From Brachionus rotundiformis (lineage: Eukaryota > Rotifera > Eurotatoria > Ploima > Brachionidae), in contig JAESIW010000137.1 in NCBI GenBank assembly GCA_016802295.1, positions 5,520,146-5,584,145 on the forward strand: 64,000 nt of DNA, in the 5' to 3' direction. Positions 46,076 through 59,491 of this stretch are shown here, one piece after another. The notes beneath the pieces were generated by a model that saw only the letters and a list, made by a program, of their open reading frames with translations, made no database searches and was not told the DNA's origin. The translations under genes were made by a program, and so were the position numbers. Within the stretch, counting starts at the first letter, position 1, and each line of letters begins with the position of its first letter.

Positions 46076-46643
46076 ATGAATAGGATATTTATTCTAAGTA
46101 AATATTTCAAAATGAATAATTCTTGATAAAAAGTATTTAAACAAAAAAAAAGTTTTTGTTATAGGATTCCATTTTTCAAACGGTTGTGCAATCCTGCCAG
46201 ATATTACTGATATGGAATGCGATCCAAGAAATGACTTATGTGGAAATGGCATGTTCTGCAGTCCAACTTATATGAAATGCATGAAAAATATGGAAATTGG
46301 TCAAAAATGTCCCGATTTTGTTGGCAATGATATAATTACTTGCAATGCAGATAAAAATTTTTATTGTTTAAATGGAATGTGTCAACAATTGCCAAAAATC
46401 CTGACATGCTCGTTAGTAAAATGTCAACAAGGTTATCGATGTGACCCTAATTCAGGAAATTGCATTAAGGCTATTACCAACTGCTACAGCAATATGAATT
46501 GTCAACAAGGTGAATTCTGTAATAAACATACAAGTATGTGTGAAAGATATCGAAATGAAGGAGAAAACTGTCTTAAATCTGATGACTATTGTAAGCAGGG
46601 TCTAAAATGCAGCTCTGAAAATGTTTGCATCAGAGCTTATTAA
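46076..46643 (+). CDS. Secreted cysteine-rich protein, paralogue
   Basis: The main exon starts after an acceptor at 46163-46164 and encodes about 160 residues, with DPRNDLCGNGMFCSPTYMKC, NFYCLNGMCQ, QQGYRCDPNSGNC and LKCSSENVCIRAY. It aligns in cysteine pattern with the 45.1-45.7 kb protein and lies head to head with it. A tiny upstream exon 46076-46097 (ATG, MNRIFIL) joined by a GTAAAT donor keeps the frame, but the resulting leader is weakly hydrophobic, so the true first exon is uncertain. No stop or frameshift in the main exon. Confidence 0.68.
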
Positions 46644-47217
46644 TTTTTAGTTATTTAATTTAAACAGTTTAATAAAGCATTCTAAAATTTCTAACTTTGA
46701 TTTTTATATTTTATATTATATTTTATAAATTTTATTCGTATAAAAAAATAATAAAAATTGAGATATTTTTTTCAGATCTATTTTTAAATTATAGAAAGAA
46801 TTCGACTGTTGAGGAAAAATTTAAAAAAAGATGTGCAAAATTATAGCTTTTAAATTTTCGAAATTTAATAATGATTCAAATAGTTGAATAAATCAGCATA
46901 TTCATAAAATTATGTCTTAATTAACAGATTTCATTCAATTTTAATAAAAAATATACGACAAATATTTAATAAATTTTAAAATTTTTTTCTCTAAATAAAC
47001 TTTTTTAAAAATCGATTTAATAAAGAAAAATATTTTTAGAAAAGCTTTTCATATTTTAAAAGAAACTTATTATTTTCTCATATTGAAAAAAAAATTAAAA
47101 AAACAACTTATTTAAAAATAATTGTTTCTGAAAACTCCAGGTTTCTATAGTTATTAGATTTTGTTAATTAAAATTATAATAAAAACTCCTCATCATTCAA
47201 ATTGACTTAATTTCAAA
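46644..47217. other. Intergenic, no gene seen
   Basis: Very AT-rich, with long A and T runs and no coding or RNA signal. It includes the presumed promoter of the next gene. Confidence 0.5.
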
Positions 47218-49512
47218 ATGGCTTTAAATAAGCATACAATTCCATCCTGGCTGACAGATGTACGTGAAGATGCGACCAAATCAAATGTAATTTATCTTTT
47301 AAAAATAAAATTAAAAATAATTCGTATTCTTAGGAATGGGCTGATTTAAGCAAGCACATTTATGACGCAGTAGATCAACACTTAAGTCAGAGTCATATAA
47401 ATTATTTCTCAGAGTTAACTGAAGATGAAAAAAATTTAATATTAGAAAGAGCCGCTCGATCTCTTGCAAGTTCGGACGGTGGCAGGGTTTACGAGAATCT
47501 TCAGTCCAAGCTTTCATACATCCTTGATCAGACTGTCAATAACCAAGTTGCTCGCAAAATGCTAGAAGAGAGCTTAGCTGATACAAAAACTGATTTAGTT
47601 CTTGATACCACGGCTGAAGGAGTTGTCACACTTTTAAGAAAAAACCCGGAACAAAAATACAAATTGAAAGTTTTTTTAAATCAATCGATTCCTCAGCCAA
47701 TTAGATTTTTAACTTGGCAATTATATTTTTCCAATCCAAATGAAAGGAAATCATTTGTGCAAAAGTTAGAAAAGAGTCCTAAGCTGTGTTTGTCACCTTT
47801 GGATGCTGAAATTCAACGAAAATGTGACAGTATAGTAAATTCCGAAGCAACATTTAAAGAAATGATTGGATCAATTGGCATATCCAATTCTCTTAAAGGC
47901 ATTCTATCATATTATCACTCATTGATAAAAGAAAAACGAAGTTTGTTTGAATGGGAATATTTGTACGCCTTACCAATTGTGTGCGCACATCATCCAGAAT
48001 TTCTAAGGTTTGATTTTAAAATTTTACTATTTTCAAATTTTTATCTTCAAAAAAATGTAGAAATGAAAGTCCGAGTGAAAGATCGATGGCCATGCTCATT
48101 GAAATTTACATACAATTTATCAAAACGCTACCAAATGCGATTGTCACCTCAAATAATCCCTTTGTAAAGAAGCATTCTAATTTTTTAAAAATATTGAATA
48201 ATTTTTTTCTTAAGAATGAAAGCTCTGAATTGGATTTGTATATTAAAAAAATTATTAACATTTTAGATCAATATGATATGTCATTGCTAAGCTATATAAA
48301 AAATTTGGCTAGCAGAAATTGTAAGAATCTTTATTCAATTATCCTAGTTTATGTTATTTTTAAAAAATTTTTATTTTTATTTTAGCTAGTTCTGATCTGG
48401 TCTTACTGAAAGTTTGCTGCATTCCTTTAATTAAAAGTCTTTTCTCCAGTTATTTGAATCTTAACGCTTTGATGTATGTGTGGGACCAGTACGCTATTGG
48501 AAGTGGTAAATTGTATGAAAACGAAAATTTATTTTAGTAATTTGATTTGTACAAGATGTGGTTGGCTATCACGAAGAATTAATACCAATTATTACAGCTA
48601 TTATTCTAATGCTATTAAGAGACCAGCTTATGTCAATTAATAACTTGGAATTGTTCAATGAATGCATAAAAAACCAGACCAGTTTTATCCAAACCCGACA
48701 AATTCAGACAATCTTTAATAAATATTTTTTCAAAAATTTACAAGCAAAATTAAATTCAAGTTCTCGAGTTGGACCAATAATAGATCCAACAGTTGGTCGT
48801 CTTCAGCCTTGGGAACATTGGCACCAAGACATTATACCTCGTAGAACAACTCAAACTAGATTGTAATGGAAAAAAAATTTAAGTATTAAGTAAAGATTTC
48901 AACTTTCTTAAAGGCCAAATGATGCGGATGAAGCCTTGAAAGCTGAAATAGCACGAAGAATAATGGCTGAAAAGGCAGCCAGGGAAGAAGTTGAGCGTCT
49001 TAGACGTGAACTTGAAGAGCTAAGAAAAAGACCAGTAAAAATATTAACTAATCTTTGATGACAAAATTAAGAAAAAAATTATAGCCCAAAGAGATCATAC
49101 GTCCTGCTGAAACAGTTCCAGATGTTCCACCAAAACCAAAAGAGGATCGAAAATACATTGTTTCAAAAAATAATACAGTACAACAGCCCATTGCTGATTT
49201 GTTATTAAAACTCAAATATTCTGTTGCTAAAAGTAAACAAAAAAATCTGAAAGTTAAATTTTTTTAATTTTTTTTTTAGTTGCCGAAGGCGAAGGTGAAA
49301 ACAATAAATTGCTAGATAGCTTAACGATTGACGATCTTAAATTGCATAAAGAAGATCTTAAGGCTGCAGAGATGGAAGTTTTTGGTCATTATTTAGGACA
49401 GAATGAATGGGAAAATTTAAATGAAGAGCAAAAGAGAGAAAAAAGTCAAAAAATGTTGTCAGTGGTCAAAAAACGAATGGAAAAAAGATTCAAAGAAACT
49501 GGACGTTTTTAG
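47218..49512 (+). CDS. Unrecognised helical protein with possible TBC-like core and coiled coil
   Basis: Exon 1 (47218-47287, MALNKHTIPSWLTDVRED) is followed by exons at about 47334-48007, 48066-48319, 48386-48505, 48557-48863, 48915-49040, 49086-49229 and 49280-49512, for roughly 640 residues. It is mostly helical. The segment LNQSIPQPIRFLTWQLYFSNP, followed by CLSPLDAEIQRKCDSI, resembles the start of Rab-GAP/TBC domains (PxxxRxxxWxxY), but the catalytic IxxDxxR and YxQ motifs are not evident. A charged coiled coil (RIMAEKAAREEVERLRRELE) and a conserved-looking C-terminus (EMEVFGHYLGQNEWENL) follow. Not recognised with confidence; a ciliary or trafficking role would be a guess. Confidence 0.65.
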
Positions 49513-50707
49513 ATTCAATTTTATTTTTAAGATAAATTTTAATGATTTTTGGCACGGTTTTTTAAAAGTTATTAAATAATTTTGAAATTTTGGTTGTCAT
49601 TACACTTGTTATTTGATTTAAATATCCTGAAATTGAACTTATTTTTAATTTCTCAATGGATTTAACTTTCAACCAATTTAATAACTTTTATGAGTTACTA
49701 ATTTTTAGTGTTAAAAATGAAATTTATATCAAGGTTATTTTTTGATTGATTTGAAGAAAATTAAAAATAATTCTACATTTTTTTTATTTTCACTTTTATT
49801 CTGAAGTATATATTTCACAGTATGACAATGGTTGTAATCTAGAGTTAAAATCTTGGTCATTTTTAAAAAATTAAAAATCATACTAAAATCATCGAAATGA
49901 ATTCTTATCAGCGATGAGAATATTTCATAAAAAATAAATTAAAAAATTAATAATAATAATATGAGCTAAAAAAGGAATAGTCTGTAGGACAAGACCAAGA
50001 GTCTCACTATGGTAGCTAAAACAAGTTACAAAACCTAAGATAAATAAACTAAAAAGATAAAATTTTGTTTAATTGTAGTTGATCTGACGCTAAAAAATCA
50101 TTCAGTTATCAAATATCAAGATAGAGAATTTTAACAAAATTGATTATTCTATGTCATTCTTCTCTTTTCGCAACCGGGCTTGGGATCGTCTTTGGCAGCG
50201 TTATGGAAGCGGACCTTTCTCTAACAAGCCAGTGGGACATCCATTCATCCGATCATCCTGGAATGGGTAAGCTTTCCTGGATGATAGTCGAAGCCAGCGG
50301 CGTCCTCTTAGGTCAAGACTTGAACAAAGGTTCGTATAGCTTGTTCCAGACTACGTGAATGACCAGATACTAATACGATGCATTTGGCTACCATCACCCT
50401 TCTCTTTTTTCACCAAAGCTTGGGACCTGCGGATTTGAGTTTTAATCAAAGTTAATGACCCTATCATATCGTATTGATAAAATCTAAAAATCACGAATAG
50501 ACCATTCCAGTCTGCATTTATCATATTAAATTTGGTTAACAATTTTTTTTAGAATAAAATCGATATTTTTATCAAAAAATATAAGGTAAAGTTAAATTAA
50601 TTTTATTTAGAAAAAAACTTGTACTCACGTTTTATTTTTTCATTAGGAAAAAAACTTAAACATCTATAAAAAAATATAAAAATATTAATTTTAATTTTTA
50701 ACTAAAA
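49513..50707. other. Intergenic with a GC-rich repeat remnant
   Basis: Mostly AT-rich. A distinct GC-richer block at about 50130-50470 is listed separately. No gene seen. Confidence 0.5.
50130..50470. repeat. GC-rich repeat remnant with two related ~30-bp motifs
   Basis: A TTCTCTTTTC-G/TCAxC-GGGCTTGGGATCG-like motif near 50157 recurs diverged near 50398 as TTCTCTTTTTTCACCAAAGC and TTGGGACCTG, about 240 bases apart. The open frame at 50140 has no family features. The sharp composition shift suggests the tail or terminus of an old transposon; I cannot name it. Confidence 0.4.
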
Positions 50708-53343
50708 ATGAATTCTGAAAATTCTAAATCCTCGTCAAATCAGGCAACAAAAAACAAATTTAATAAGAATAAAAAGAAAAAATTTCAGCCTAACTTTAAA
50801 AAAAAAATACCCGTTTGGAAACAAATCGACCAAGAAATAAACCAATTAGTACCTTTATATGAAGAAGTATACATTTAAGTAATTAAGACTTGTATAAATA
50901 ATATTTATTTTAGGTAGAATCTTCAAAAATTGAAACTTTCCAAGATTTTCCATTGTCCAAACGAACCCAAGATGGATTAAAAAAATCAAACTATTTGAAA
51001 CCGACCGAAATTCAACGTGAATCCATTGGAATTGCTCTGAAGGGTTATGATTTACTTGGAGCCGCCAAAACTGGCAGTGGAAAAACATTAGCTTTTCTTA
51101 TTCCTGTATAAATTATTATTTTTAAAAAATTTAAATTTTAATCTATTAATTTTAATTTTCGTAATTAAAAGATTCTTGAGACATTATTTACTTCAAAATG
51201 GACAAAAATGGATGGTCTTGGAGTTTTGGTCATTTCTCCAACTAGAGAATTGGCTTATCAAACTTTTGAAGTATTGAAAAAAATTGGTCGCTTTCACGAC
51301 TTTAGTGCTGGATTGGTTATTGGAGGAAAAGACTTGAAAACCGAATCGAAAATAATCAGTCAAACAAACATTATTATCTGTACCCCCGGTCGTCTACTTC
51401 AACACATGGATGAAACAGCAGGATTTTCTTGTGACAATTTAAAAATTTTGGTTCTTGATGAAGCAGATCGAATTCTCGATCTTGGTTTTGCAGAAACCAT
51501 GAATGCCATTATAGAAAATTTACCACGGAGCCGTCAAACAATGCTTTTTTCTGCCACTCAAACTAAATCAATTAAAGATTTGGCTCGATTAAGCTTGAAA
51601 AATCCCACTTATGTCTCTGTTCATGAACATTCAGCAATTAGTACACCTCAAAATTTGGTCCAAAATTATGTTGTATGCGATACGCATGATAAAATTAGTT
51701 TTTTATGGTCATTTATTCGCAACCATTTGAACCAAAAAATTATCGTCTTCTTCCAAAGTTGCAAACAAGTCAAATATGTTTATGAGGCATTGACTCGATT
51801 GCAAACAGGAATGACAACTTTGGCGCTTTATGGTACAATGAACCAACTAAGAAGAATGGAAGTTTATGATCAATATGTGAGAAAATCATCTGCTGTTTTA
51901 TTTGCCACAGACATTGCAGCGCGTGGTCTTGATTTTCCGTCCATTAATTGGGTTGTTCAAATGGATTGCCCTCCGGATGTTAACACATACATTCACCGAG
52001 TCGGTCGTACAGCAAGATATGAAAAAGATGGACAAGGAATACTTATTTTGACTCCGTTTGAGGAAACTGAAATGATAAATGATTTACAGGCCAAAAAAAT
52101 ACCAATCACAAAAATAGAGTAAATTTTCTATTTATTTTGTAAAATATTTTCTAAAATATCTTATTTTAGAGTTAATATGAAAAGAATCGAAAATATTGAT
52201 TCTAAACTTCAATCGATTTGCGCAAGCGATGTTGAACTAAAAGAGTCAGCTAAACGAGTGAGCTACCAATTATTTTCTTATCAATTTTAACTATTTAATT
52301 TATTTTGACCACTTTACTCACAAAAAAGAGTAGTCTAATTTTTAAACATTTATTAATTTTTTAAAAATATTTTTAATCTAAAATGGTTTGAATTAAAATT
52401 TCTAATAATATTTAATTTTTGTACCATTCCAAGAACAAATTTAGGATTTTTAAAATTTAAAAAAAAATATTTTTGTTAAGCGTTTGTTAATTAGCCTTGA
52501 TTAAGTTCAGAATTTATAATTAACTCTATTTAGGCACTCAAAGCGTACATGAGATCAATTTATTTGATGAGTAATAAGAAAATTTTCAACATTGAAAATA
52601 TAGACTTGGTAAAATTTTCATCATCATTGGGATTGGTGGTAGCTCCAAAAATTCGACTTGCCAGAAATCAAAATAAATCATCGAATAAAGAAATATCTAT
52701 TGTTAAAATGAAGGATAGTCAAGGTGAAGATGACACAGAGGATGCTTCTGGTGCAGAAAATGAAAGAACGAAGGTGGTTAAAAAATTACGAGATAACAAA
52801 TTAGTTATTAAAAAAGTCAAACAGCCTTTGAATTTTGCTGAATTCACACAGAATGATGACGAAGCAGGTTCATTGTTTACAGTCAAAAAGAATGTCAGCA
52901 TTTCTACGGAGAGCGAAGACACAGCAGATGATACTCAGCAGTCTAAAAAAATAAAGATTAAATCCAAGGCTTCTATGGCTAAAAAACTCAAAAAGAAAAA
53001 TATAAAAATTAATGAAAAAGTTCTTTTCGACGAAGAAGGAAATCGAATAGCTAATGGTATCAATGTGCCAAAGTCAATTAATATAACCGATCAATTGGCT
53101 AGTGAGCTGAATAATAAAAGTGATCAAGTTTGTAGCGGAATTAATATTGAGGAAGCTAGAAAAATGCTACAAAATGAAGATGCTTACGATAAGCAACTTT
53201 ATAGACAGAGGATTAAGCGTGAACATAGAGAAAAACGACTTAAGGAAAAAGAAGCTAGAAGAGCTAAAAGACAGAGACCAGAAAATTCTCAGGAGGGAGC
53301 TGTTTTGCTTGGCCCTAATAGCGAAAATGAGTCTGACGAATAA
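50708..53343 (+). CDS. DDX10: DEAD-box RNA helicase DDX10 (Dbp4)
   Basis: Exons 50708-50866, 50914-51105, 51172-52118, 52170-52257 and 52534-53343 join in frame (about 730 residues). The N-terminus is Lys/Asn-rich (NKNKKKKFQPNFKKK). Helicase motifs: PTEIQ (Q motif), AAKTGSGKT, SPTRELAYQ, CTPGRLLQHM, DEADRILDLGF, SATQ, ATDIAARGLDF and HRVGRTARY. The ALKAYMRSIYLMSNKKIF and SSSLGLVVAPKIRLAR region after the core is diagnostic of DDX10/Dbp4. A long acidic/basic C-terminus ends NSENESDE. Dbp4 helps release U14 snoRNA from pre-rRNA during 40S assembly in the nucleolus. Confidence 0.93.
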
Positions 53344-55065
53344 ATTTTTAATTTAAATAATAAAAATTAATAAAAAAATTTAATTTATTCGATTATAATT
53401 CATGATCAAAATTCATTTGTTAATATAAAATTCATAAATTAATGATCTGAAACTGAGATCTGGTCAATTAGACTGTTAAGCTATAGATTAAAAATTAAAA
53501 TTCAAAAAATATTCTTAAAGCTTTGTTTTTAATTCAAAGTAAAAATGTATCCTTATTCGTATTAGAGCGAAAAGATATGATACCAGATGTTATCAAGAAT
53601 AATATAGAAGATAAATGAAAATATACAAAATATTAAGGTTCATTTAAAATTTCAAAATTTAATTAATTATAAATATATTCAAAGAAATAAATTTTTATAG
53701 AAATTTCAGATTAAATTTGCCTTGTCATTCAGCAACTTAACATTATTTTCCTCTTTCTTGAATTTAATTTAACCCTAATAATTTTGCACACAGACTTAAT
53801 AAAAAATACACAAAGCTAAATTAAATTTTTTGACTTTTTGAGTAAAAGAGGAAATCTAGTTAATAAAAACAATTTCCTCAAATAAGTCTTTAAAAGAATT
53901 TTTTCAAAATACAAATATTTTTAAATTTTTTTATTTTTTATTCAAAATTTTATGTATATACGTTTTTATAAATATAAGCTCACAGCTAAACGAAACGTCA
54001 AGAGCGAATCCATGGAAGCATATAGCTTTTTTTAATATTTTGCTTCATAATAATATCATTCAACTTTAAAAGCCATTTCGTGCAGATTTTAATTATTCTA
54101 AAAAGTAGTTAAGGAATTTTAATTCCATATTATAAAATTAAAACTTTTTCTATAAAGCTATTTCTAAAATAAAATTTTGTTTTTCAAACCAAGTAGGATT
54201 AGAAGTTTTACGGATCTTTTTAAACTGAACTAGATGATGTTAAGTTTTGAATATTATTCAAAGATAAACTCTTTATATTAATAAAATAAATATATATAAA
54301 AAATTAATCAAAAACTGAAAAAAGTTTATAAAAAATATTAAATTTTTAATGAAGAGAGCCAAAACTCGAGTCTAATAAAAAAGAATAATGATATGTAATT
54401 TATCTATTCTTATTAACAAACGCAATCATTAAGAAATTTAATATGAACATCTTTAAATATTTTTTAATTTGTGGAATAAACCAAACAGTGATAGAAAAAT
54501 AATTTAGATTACATAAATAAAATTTATATAATTATAGAAACATTTTCGAAATTGATTATTCTAAATGAAAGGACATAATTTTCATATCTAAGATTGTCAA
54601 GTATTCGAGTTAACTTTTACTTTTAAATGTTAAAAGAATTATTTTTCATAAAGGATAGAAAAATCGTCTGTTTTATTTCAAATTAAATTAAAAAATCCCA
54701 TTAATAACTTGAAAAAAATTTATTGTAAAAATGGTAAGACTGAGATAAAATAAACTTAGTTTTATCGATTAATTAAGATATTTTTCATAAAAATTAAAAA
54801 TTTCATAATAATAAGAAACAATAAGTCCAATAAATAATTAAAAAGACAAAAAATTATCTAATCTATAACAAAAAACTTCTAGAATTATTGAAAAAGGCGT
54901 AGAAAGTGGGAGAAATTTCAAAAATTATTAAATAATAACTGACTTATTAGTTTAGTTACCGAAAATTTCAAATAGAAACTAAGAATAAATTATTATTTTT
55001 GCATATTTTTTGTCTAGAAACCAAATTCAGACCTAAAAAAATAAAAAAAATATAATTCTACAAAA
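53344..55065. other. Intergenic, no gene seen
   Basis: 1.7 kb of AT-rich sequence between DDX10 and HERC. No coding, RNA or repeat signal noticed beyond low-complexity runs. Confidence 0.55.
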
Positions 55066-58000
55066 ATGCTGTGCTGGGGAAGCACTAAAAACGGGCAATT
55101 GGGACTTGGTGGAATTGAAGAAGAAATAATTAATTTGCCAAGATTCAATGAATTTTTTGACAAAATATCTCCTATCAAGCAAATAGCATGTGGATTCAAT
55201 CATACACTAATTTTACTCGAGGATGGAACCGTGTACTCATGTGGTAACAATGATCTAGAACAGTTGGGTCATGATGGGCCACGCACTCGACCTAAACAAA
55301 TATCAGCTCTAGAAGCTCAAGTAATAACCTATATCTGTGCTGGCCATTCATTTTCATTGGCCTTGAATAGCAGTGGTCAATTATTCTGCTGGGGTGCAAT
55401 TTCTGGAAGTAAAGAAGATGACATGTTTTTCCCTAAACCTACTCATATAAAAATGTTAAATGACATGCCTGTGGTTCAAATATCTTGTGGCTACTATCAC
55501 TTTTTAGCTTTGACAGAAGATTGCAAAGTGTATGTGTTCGGAAAAAATGATTATGGCCAGCTAGGTCTTGGCAACAAAGTATCGACTAGTGTTCCGATTT
55601 ATCTGTTATCAATCGAAGGCATACCGGTGCAGCAGATCGCTTGTGGCGGCTACCATTCAATGATTCTTACAGTTAGTGGTTTCATTTTTTCATTCGGAAG
55701 AAACGAGTAACTAAGAATCTATTTGAAACAGGTTTATCAAATTTCGATTTTTCTTTTCCCATTAAAAGTTTTGGTCAACTGGGCTTTGGTGATACTACTT
55801 CAAGGCTTTTTCCAATGAATCTGAAATCTTTGAACAACTTGAAATCATGCTATATATCTTGTGGAGAAAATTTCAGCTCTGTCCTAACAGCAGTATTTTT
55901 AAGAAAAAAAAACTTAATAAATCTGGTTAATTTATTGGAAAGGATGGTGGCGTTTTTACATTCGGTGCAGGTATGTATGGTCAATTGGGCCATAATAACA
56001 TGGGTCATGAGTATTTACCAAGAAAGATTGTAGACTTGATGGGAAGTGAAATTACTCAGATAGCCTGTGGCCGCTGTCATATGATAGTTTATTCGGCCTC
56101 CTCTAACCGTATTTACACTTTCGGTCTTGGCGGTAATGGTCAACTCGGAAACGGTTCCATTAATAATCTGTCTAGTCCTAGTGTGGTTAATTTTAGCTTC
56201 GCTAATCCAAAAAATTTTTCTGAAAATGATAAAACTTTTTTGTTCTCAATTAGTGCTGGCGGTGACCAAACTTTTGTCATTACTAAACCAATTTCGAGCA
56301 AAGTTTTTCCATTAGATTTTAGAAAAATACTTGAAAAGTCTCATATTATAACTGCTAACATAGTTGAAGATCTGGATCAAAAAACGCTTGCCATTGTTAA
56401 ACAAAACAAATCTAAAATAGCTGTCTTAGATCAACCTAAGCTAAGAGCTATACAGCTTGCTTTTACTTCAGCCTCTTGTTTAAATGCCTCATTTTTGGAC
56501 ACTAATATGCACTATAGCACGTCGAATCGATATCCTGGAATTGATTTAACAAGGGCAAAATCAATTTATGAAATTATATCTCGTCTAAATGATGACTATG
56601 TCAAAGATAAAGTAATTTTTGAGTTTCATTTATTTAAAAAATACTTCAAGTTTTTTTAGAAAACAAGATATTTTTCAAAATTTAATAAAATAAACAAAAA
56701 ATTACGATTCATTTATTATTTAAAATCATTTAATTCAAAAAAATAAAATATCAATTTTTTTAAATATAGATAGTTGAGAATTTGACGGAATTATTTCAAA
56801 AACTTCCCGAGAGTCCGCCAAGTATCGAGGCTCTTCGTCTTTATGTTACGACACCATTTTTAGCGGAATTTGAAAAGTTGGCCTCCCAAGATTCGTCAAA
56901 TATTCATTCTCTGCTTTTTGCATATGCTCAATCAATTAACAAACTCAAAAAAGAAGCTGCTGGTAGAATTTTGGATTATTGGTTTGCCGCAACTGGTGTA
57001 GAATTTTTCAAAAAATTAATTACAGTAATCGCTATAATATTTAAAAATCAAAATTAATTAAGAAAACTAAAGAGCTATAAAAACATTGTAATGAATATTC
57101 TCAACAATAAAGAAGAAATAGTATCTGAATATGAATTGATCAGAAGACAAAATTTTCTTAAATCATCAATGATATTTTTAGACAAACTAAACAGAGTTAG
57201 TTAAAGACAAATCAAATTAGATATTTTATAAGCATTAGATTATTTTTAGATTAATCTTGAATTTAGAGAAATAGTTCCGTATGACTTATTTCATATTCCT
57301 GATTTGATCGAGAAAATCGATGTAAAAAAAGACTATTTTGAATGGCTCAGACGCAAAACCCTCAGAGTAAGTATTTTTTTTTTGCTATCTTTAGTTAAAA
57401 TAAATCAAGGAATACTGATTTTTCGTTTTGAGATAGAAAAATTGGTCTTATTTACAGTAAAATAGTTTGTTTTATTAATATACAAAAAATTGAGTTTATT
57501 CATATTGTTCAATCGCTTTTGCTTTTTAAATTTGAATAAAAAACTTAATTTTTTTTTAATTTTAAATCACAAGCATTCTTATCAAGTATTCAAAATGATC
57601 GATTTAGGGGTTTGTTAGTTTATTTAATTTAAATGTTTGTTCTAATCACTGATTTTTATTAATAAAATATGTTAATCGTAAAACCTTTAATTTAGTTTAA
57701 AGTAATTAATTACATTGAATAAAGCTTCATTCTAATATTAGAATAAATTTTAATCAAAGTAATTCTTAAGATATTTTTTTTTATTTTTTTTCAATAAATT
57801 ATCTTATATTCATATCTATTTTTAAATTAAATTTGTTTAAATATATTTTATTTTTAATTTTAAGAGTTGAAAAATTTATTATATTTTATTTTTTTTAAAT
57901 ATCAAAAAAAAGGTTTTACGGATGAATTTTTGAATTTGATTTTAGAAAAGTTATAATTGTTATCTTACGGTTTTATACAAAATTCACATGATGAATGGTT

Positions 58001-59491
58001 GTTTTTGATTACTTCAATCTCAATTATGTTATATTTCTAAAATTAAATTTGAAAAAAGCTTCCTCTAAATAAACTTAATATGCACCTATTAGATTGATTG
58101 ATATATGCTTTTATCCTTATTGTTTATTTATTTATTTTTCTTTAAATTTTCATTTAATTTCGAAAAGAATGATGGTTCAGTCTTGTTTTGTGATTTTCCA
58201 TTTGTATTTGATGGTCGAGCAAAAAGTCTACTTTTGCAAACGGATGCTGAGATACAGATGCAGTTCGCTCTAAACGAAGCAGTTCATCAAAACATATCAT
58301 CAATATTTTCCACATCCATAGATCCAGTAAATCCTTTGCTGACCTTATTTGTGCGTCGCGAACATATTGTTCAGGACACACTTAACCAACTATCGAAACA
58401 AAAGCGTGATGATTTGAAAAAACCTTTGAAAGTAATGTTTATTGGAGAGGATGCTTATGACGCTGGAGGTGTTAAAAAAGAATTCTTTATGCTTCTGATT
58501 CGCGAAATTTTGGATCCAAAATATGGAATGTTTACCTACTATGAAGAAACTCATACTATATGGTTCAACGATCAGACACTAGAAGGTGAGGAAATGTACA
58601 AACTAATTGGCGAACTTTGTGGTTTAGCTATTTACAATTCAATTATCATTGATCTTCCATTTCCATTAGCTTTGTACAAAAAACTACTCAAAGACAAGCC
58701 AACTTTTGAAGATTTGCACAAACTGAGTCCCACAGTTGCCAAAGGACTTGAGCAATTATTGAACTATGATGGTGACGATTTAGAATCAGTGTTTGGTTTA
58801 ACTTTTGAAATTTCTAGGCAAAGATATGATCAGATAATTAACGTTGAACTTATACCCGATGGATCTAAGGTACCAGTAACCAAAAAAAATGTTAAGCAAT
58901 ATGTCAATGAATATGTAGATTATATATTCAACAAATCAGTGGATAAACCCTTTGAGGCGTTTAGCAGTGGTTTTCATAGAGTTTGTGGATCAAAAGTCTT
59001 GGTAAATTTTCGTCTAAATTTAAGAAATTGGGCTTAAATCTTCTTGTTTCAGGAGCTTTTTCATCCCTCTGAACTTATGTCTATGGTGGTTGGAAACCAA
59101 AATTATAATTTTATTGAATTACAAGAAAATACAGAATATAAAGGAGAATATAATGCTCAACATCCGATCATCAAGATGTTCTGGAAAGTCTTTCATGAAA
59201 TGAGTTTGGAACATAAGAAGAAATTTTTATGTATTTTTGATTAAAATAAATTTTCTTCTAAAATTTTTGTCATATATTTTAGTATACTTGACCGGTTCTG
59301 ATCGGATTCCTATTCTTGGAATGAAACGGGTGAAATTGTTCATTCAGTCAACAAAAGGTGGTGATTCTTATTATCCAGTGGCTCATACATGCTTTAATTT
59401 GCTAGATCTGCCAATGTACAGCAGTGAAGAAATATTGCGCGAACGCTTGTTAGTTGCTATTGAGCACAACCAAGGATTTACAATTGTTTAA
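55066..59491 (+). CDS. HERC4: HERC3/HERC4-type E3 ubiquitin ligase
   Basis: Starts MLCWGSTKNGQLGLGG at ATG 55066. RCC1 repeats (IACGFNHTLIL, YVFGKNDYGQLGLG, VFTFGAGMYGQLG, IYTFGLGGNGQLG) form a seven-bladed propeller across exons 55066-55707, about 55769-55890 and 55945-56610. A helical middle (LPESPPSIEALRLYV) spans short exons to 57366. A 0.8-kb intron precedes the HECT domain: PFVFDGRAKSLLLQTDAE, DAGGVKKEFFMLL, FHPSELMSMVVGN, LTGSDRIP and the catalytic Cys in PVAHTCFNLLDLP, ending NQGFTIV. The enzyme transfers ubiquitin through that Cys. Alignment with the known HERC4 domain order is complete and no key residue is missing; HERC3 versus HERC4 is a judgement. Confidence 0.93.

Noticed and set aside
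50140..50358. 72-residue frame MIILCHSSLFATGLG
   Set aside because: Starts at a non-ATG codon inside the GC-rich repeat block and resembles no protein.
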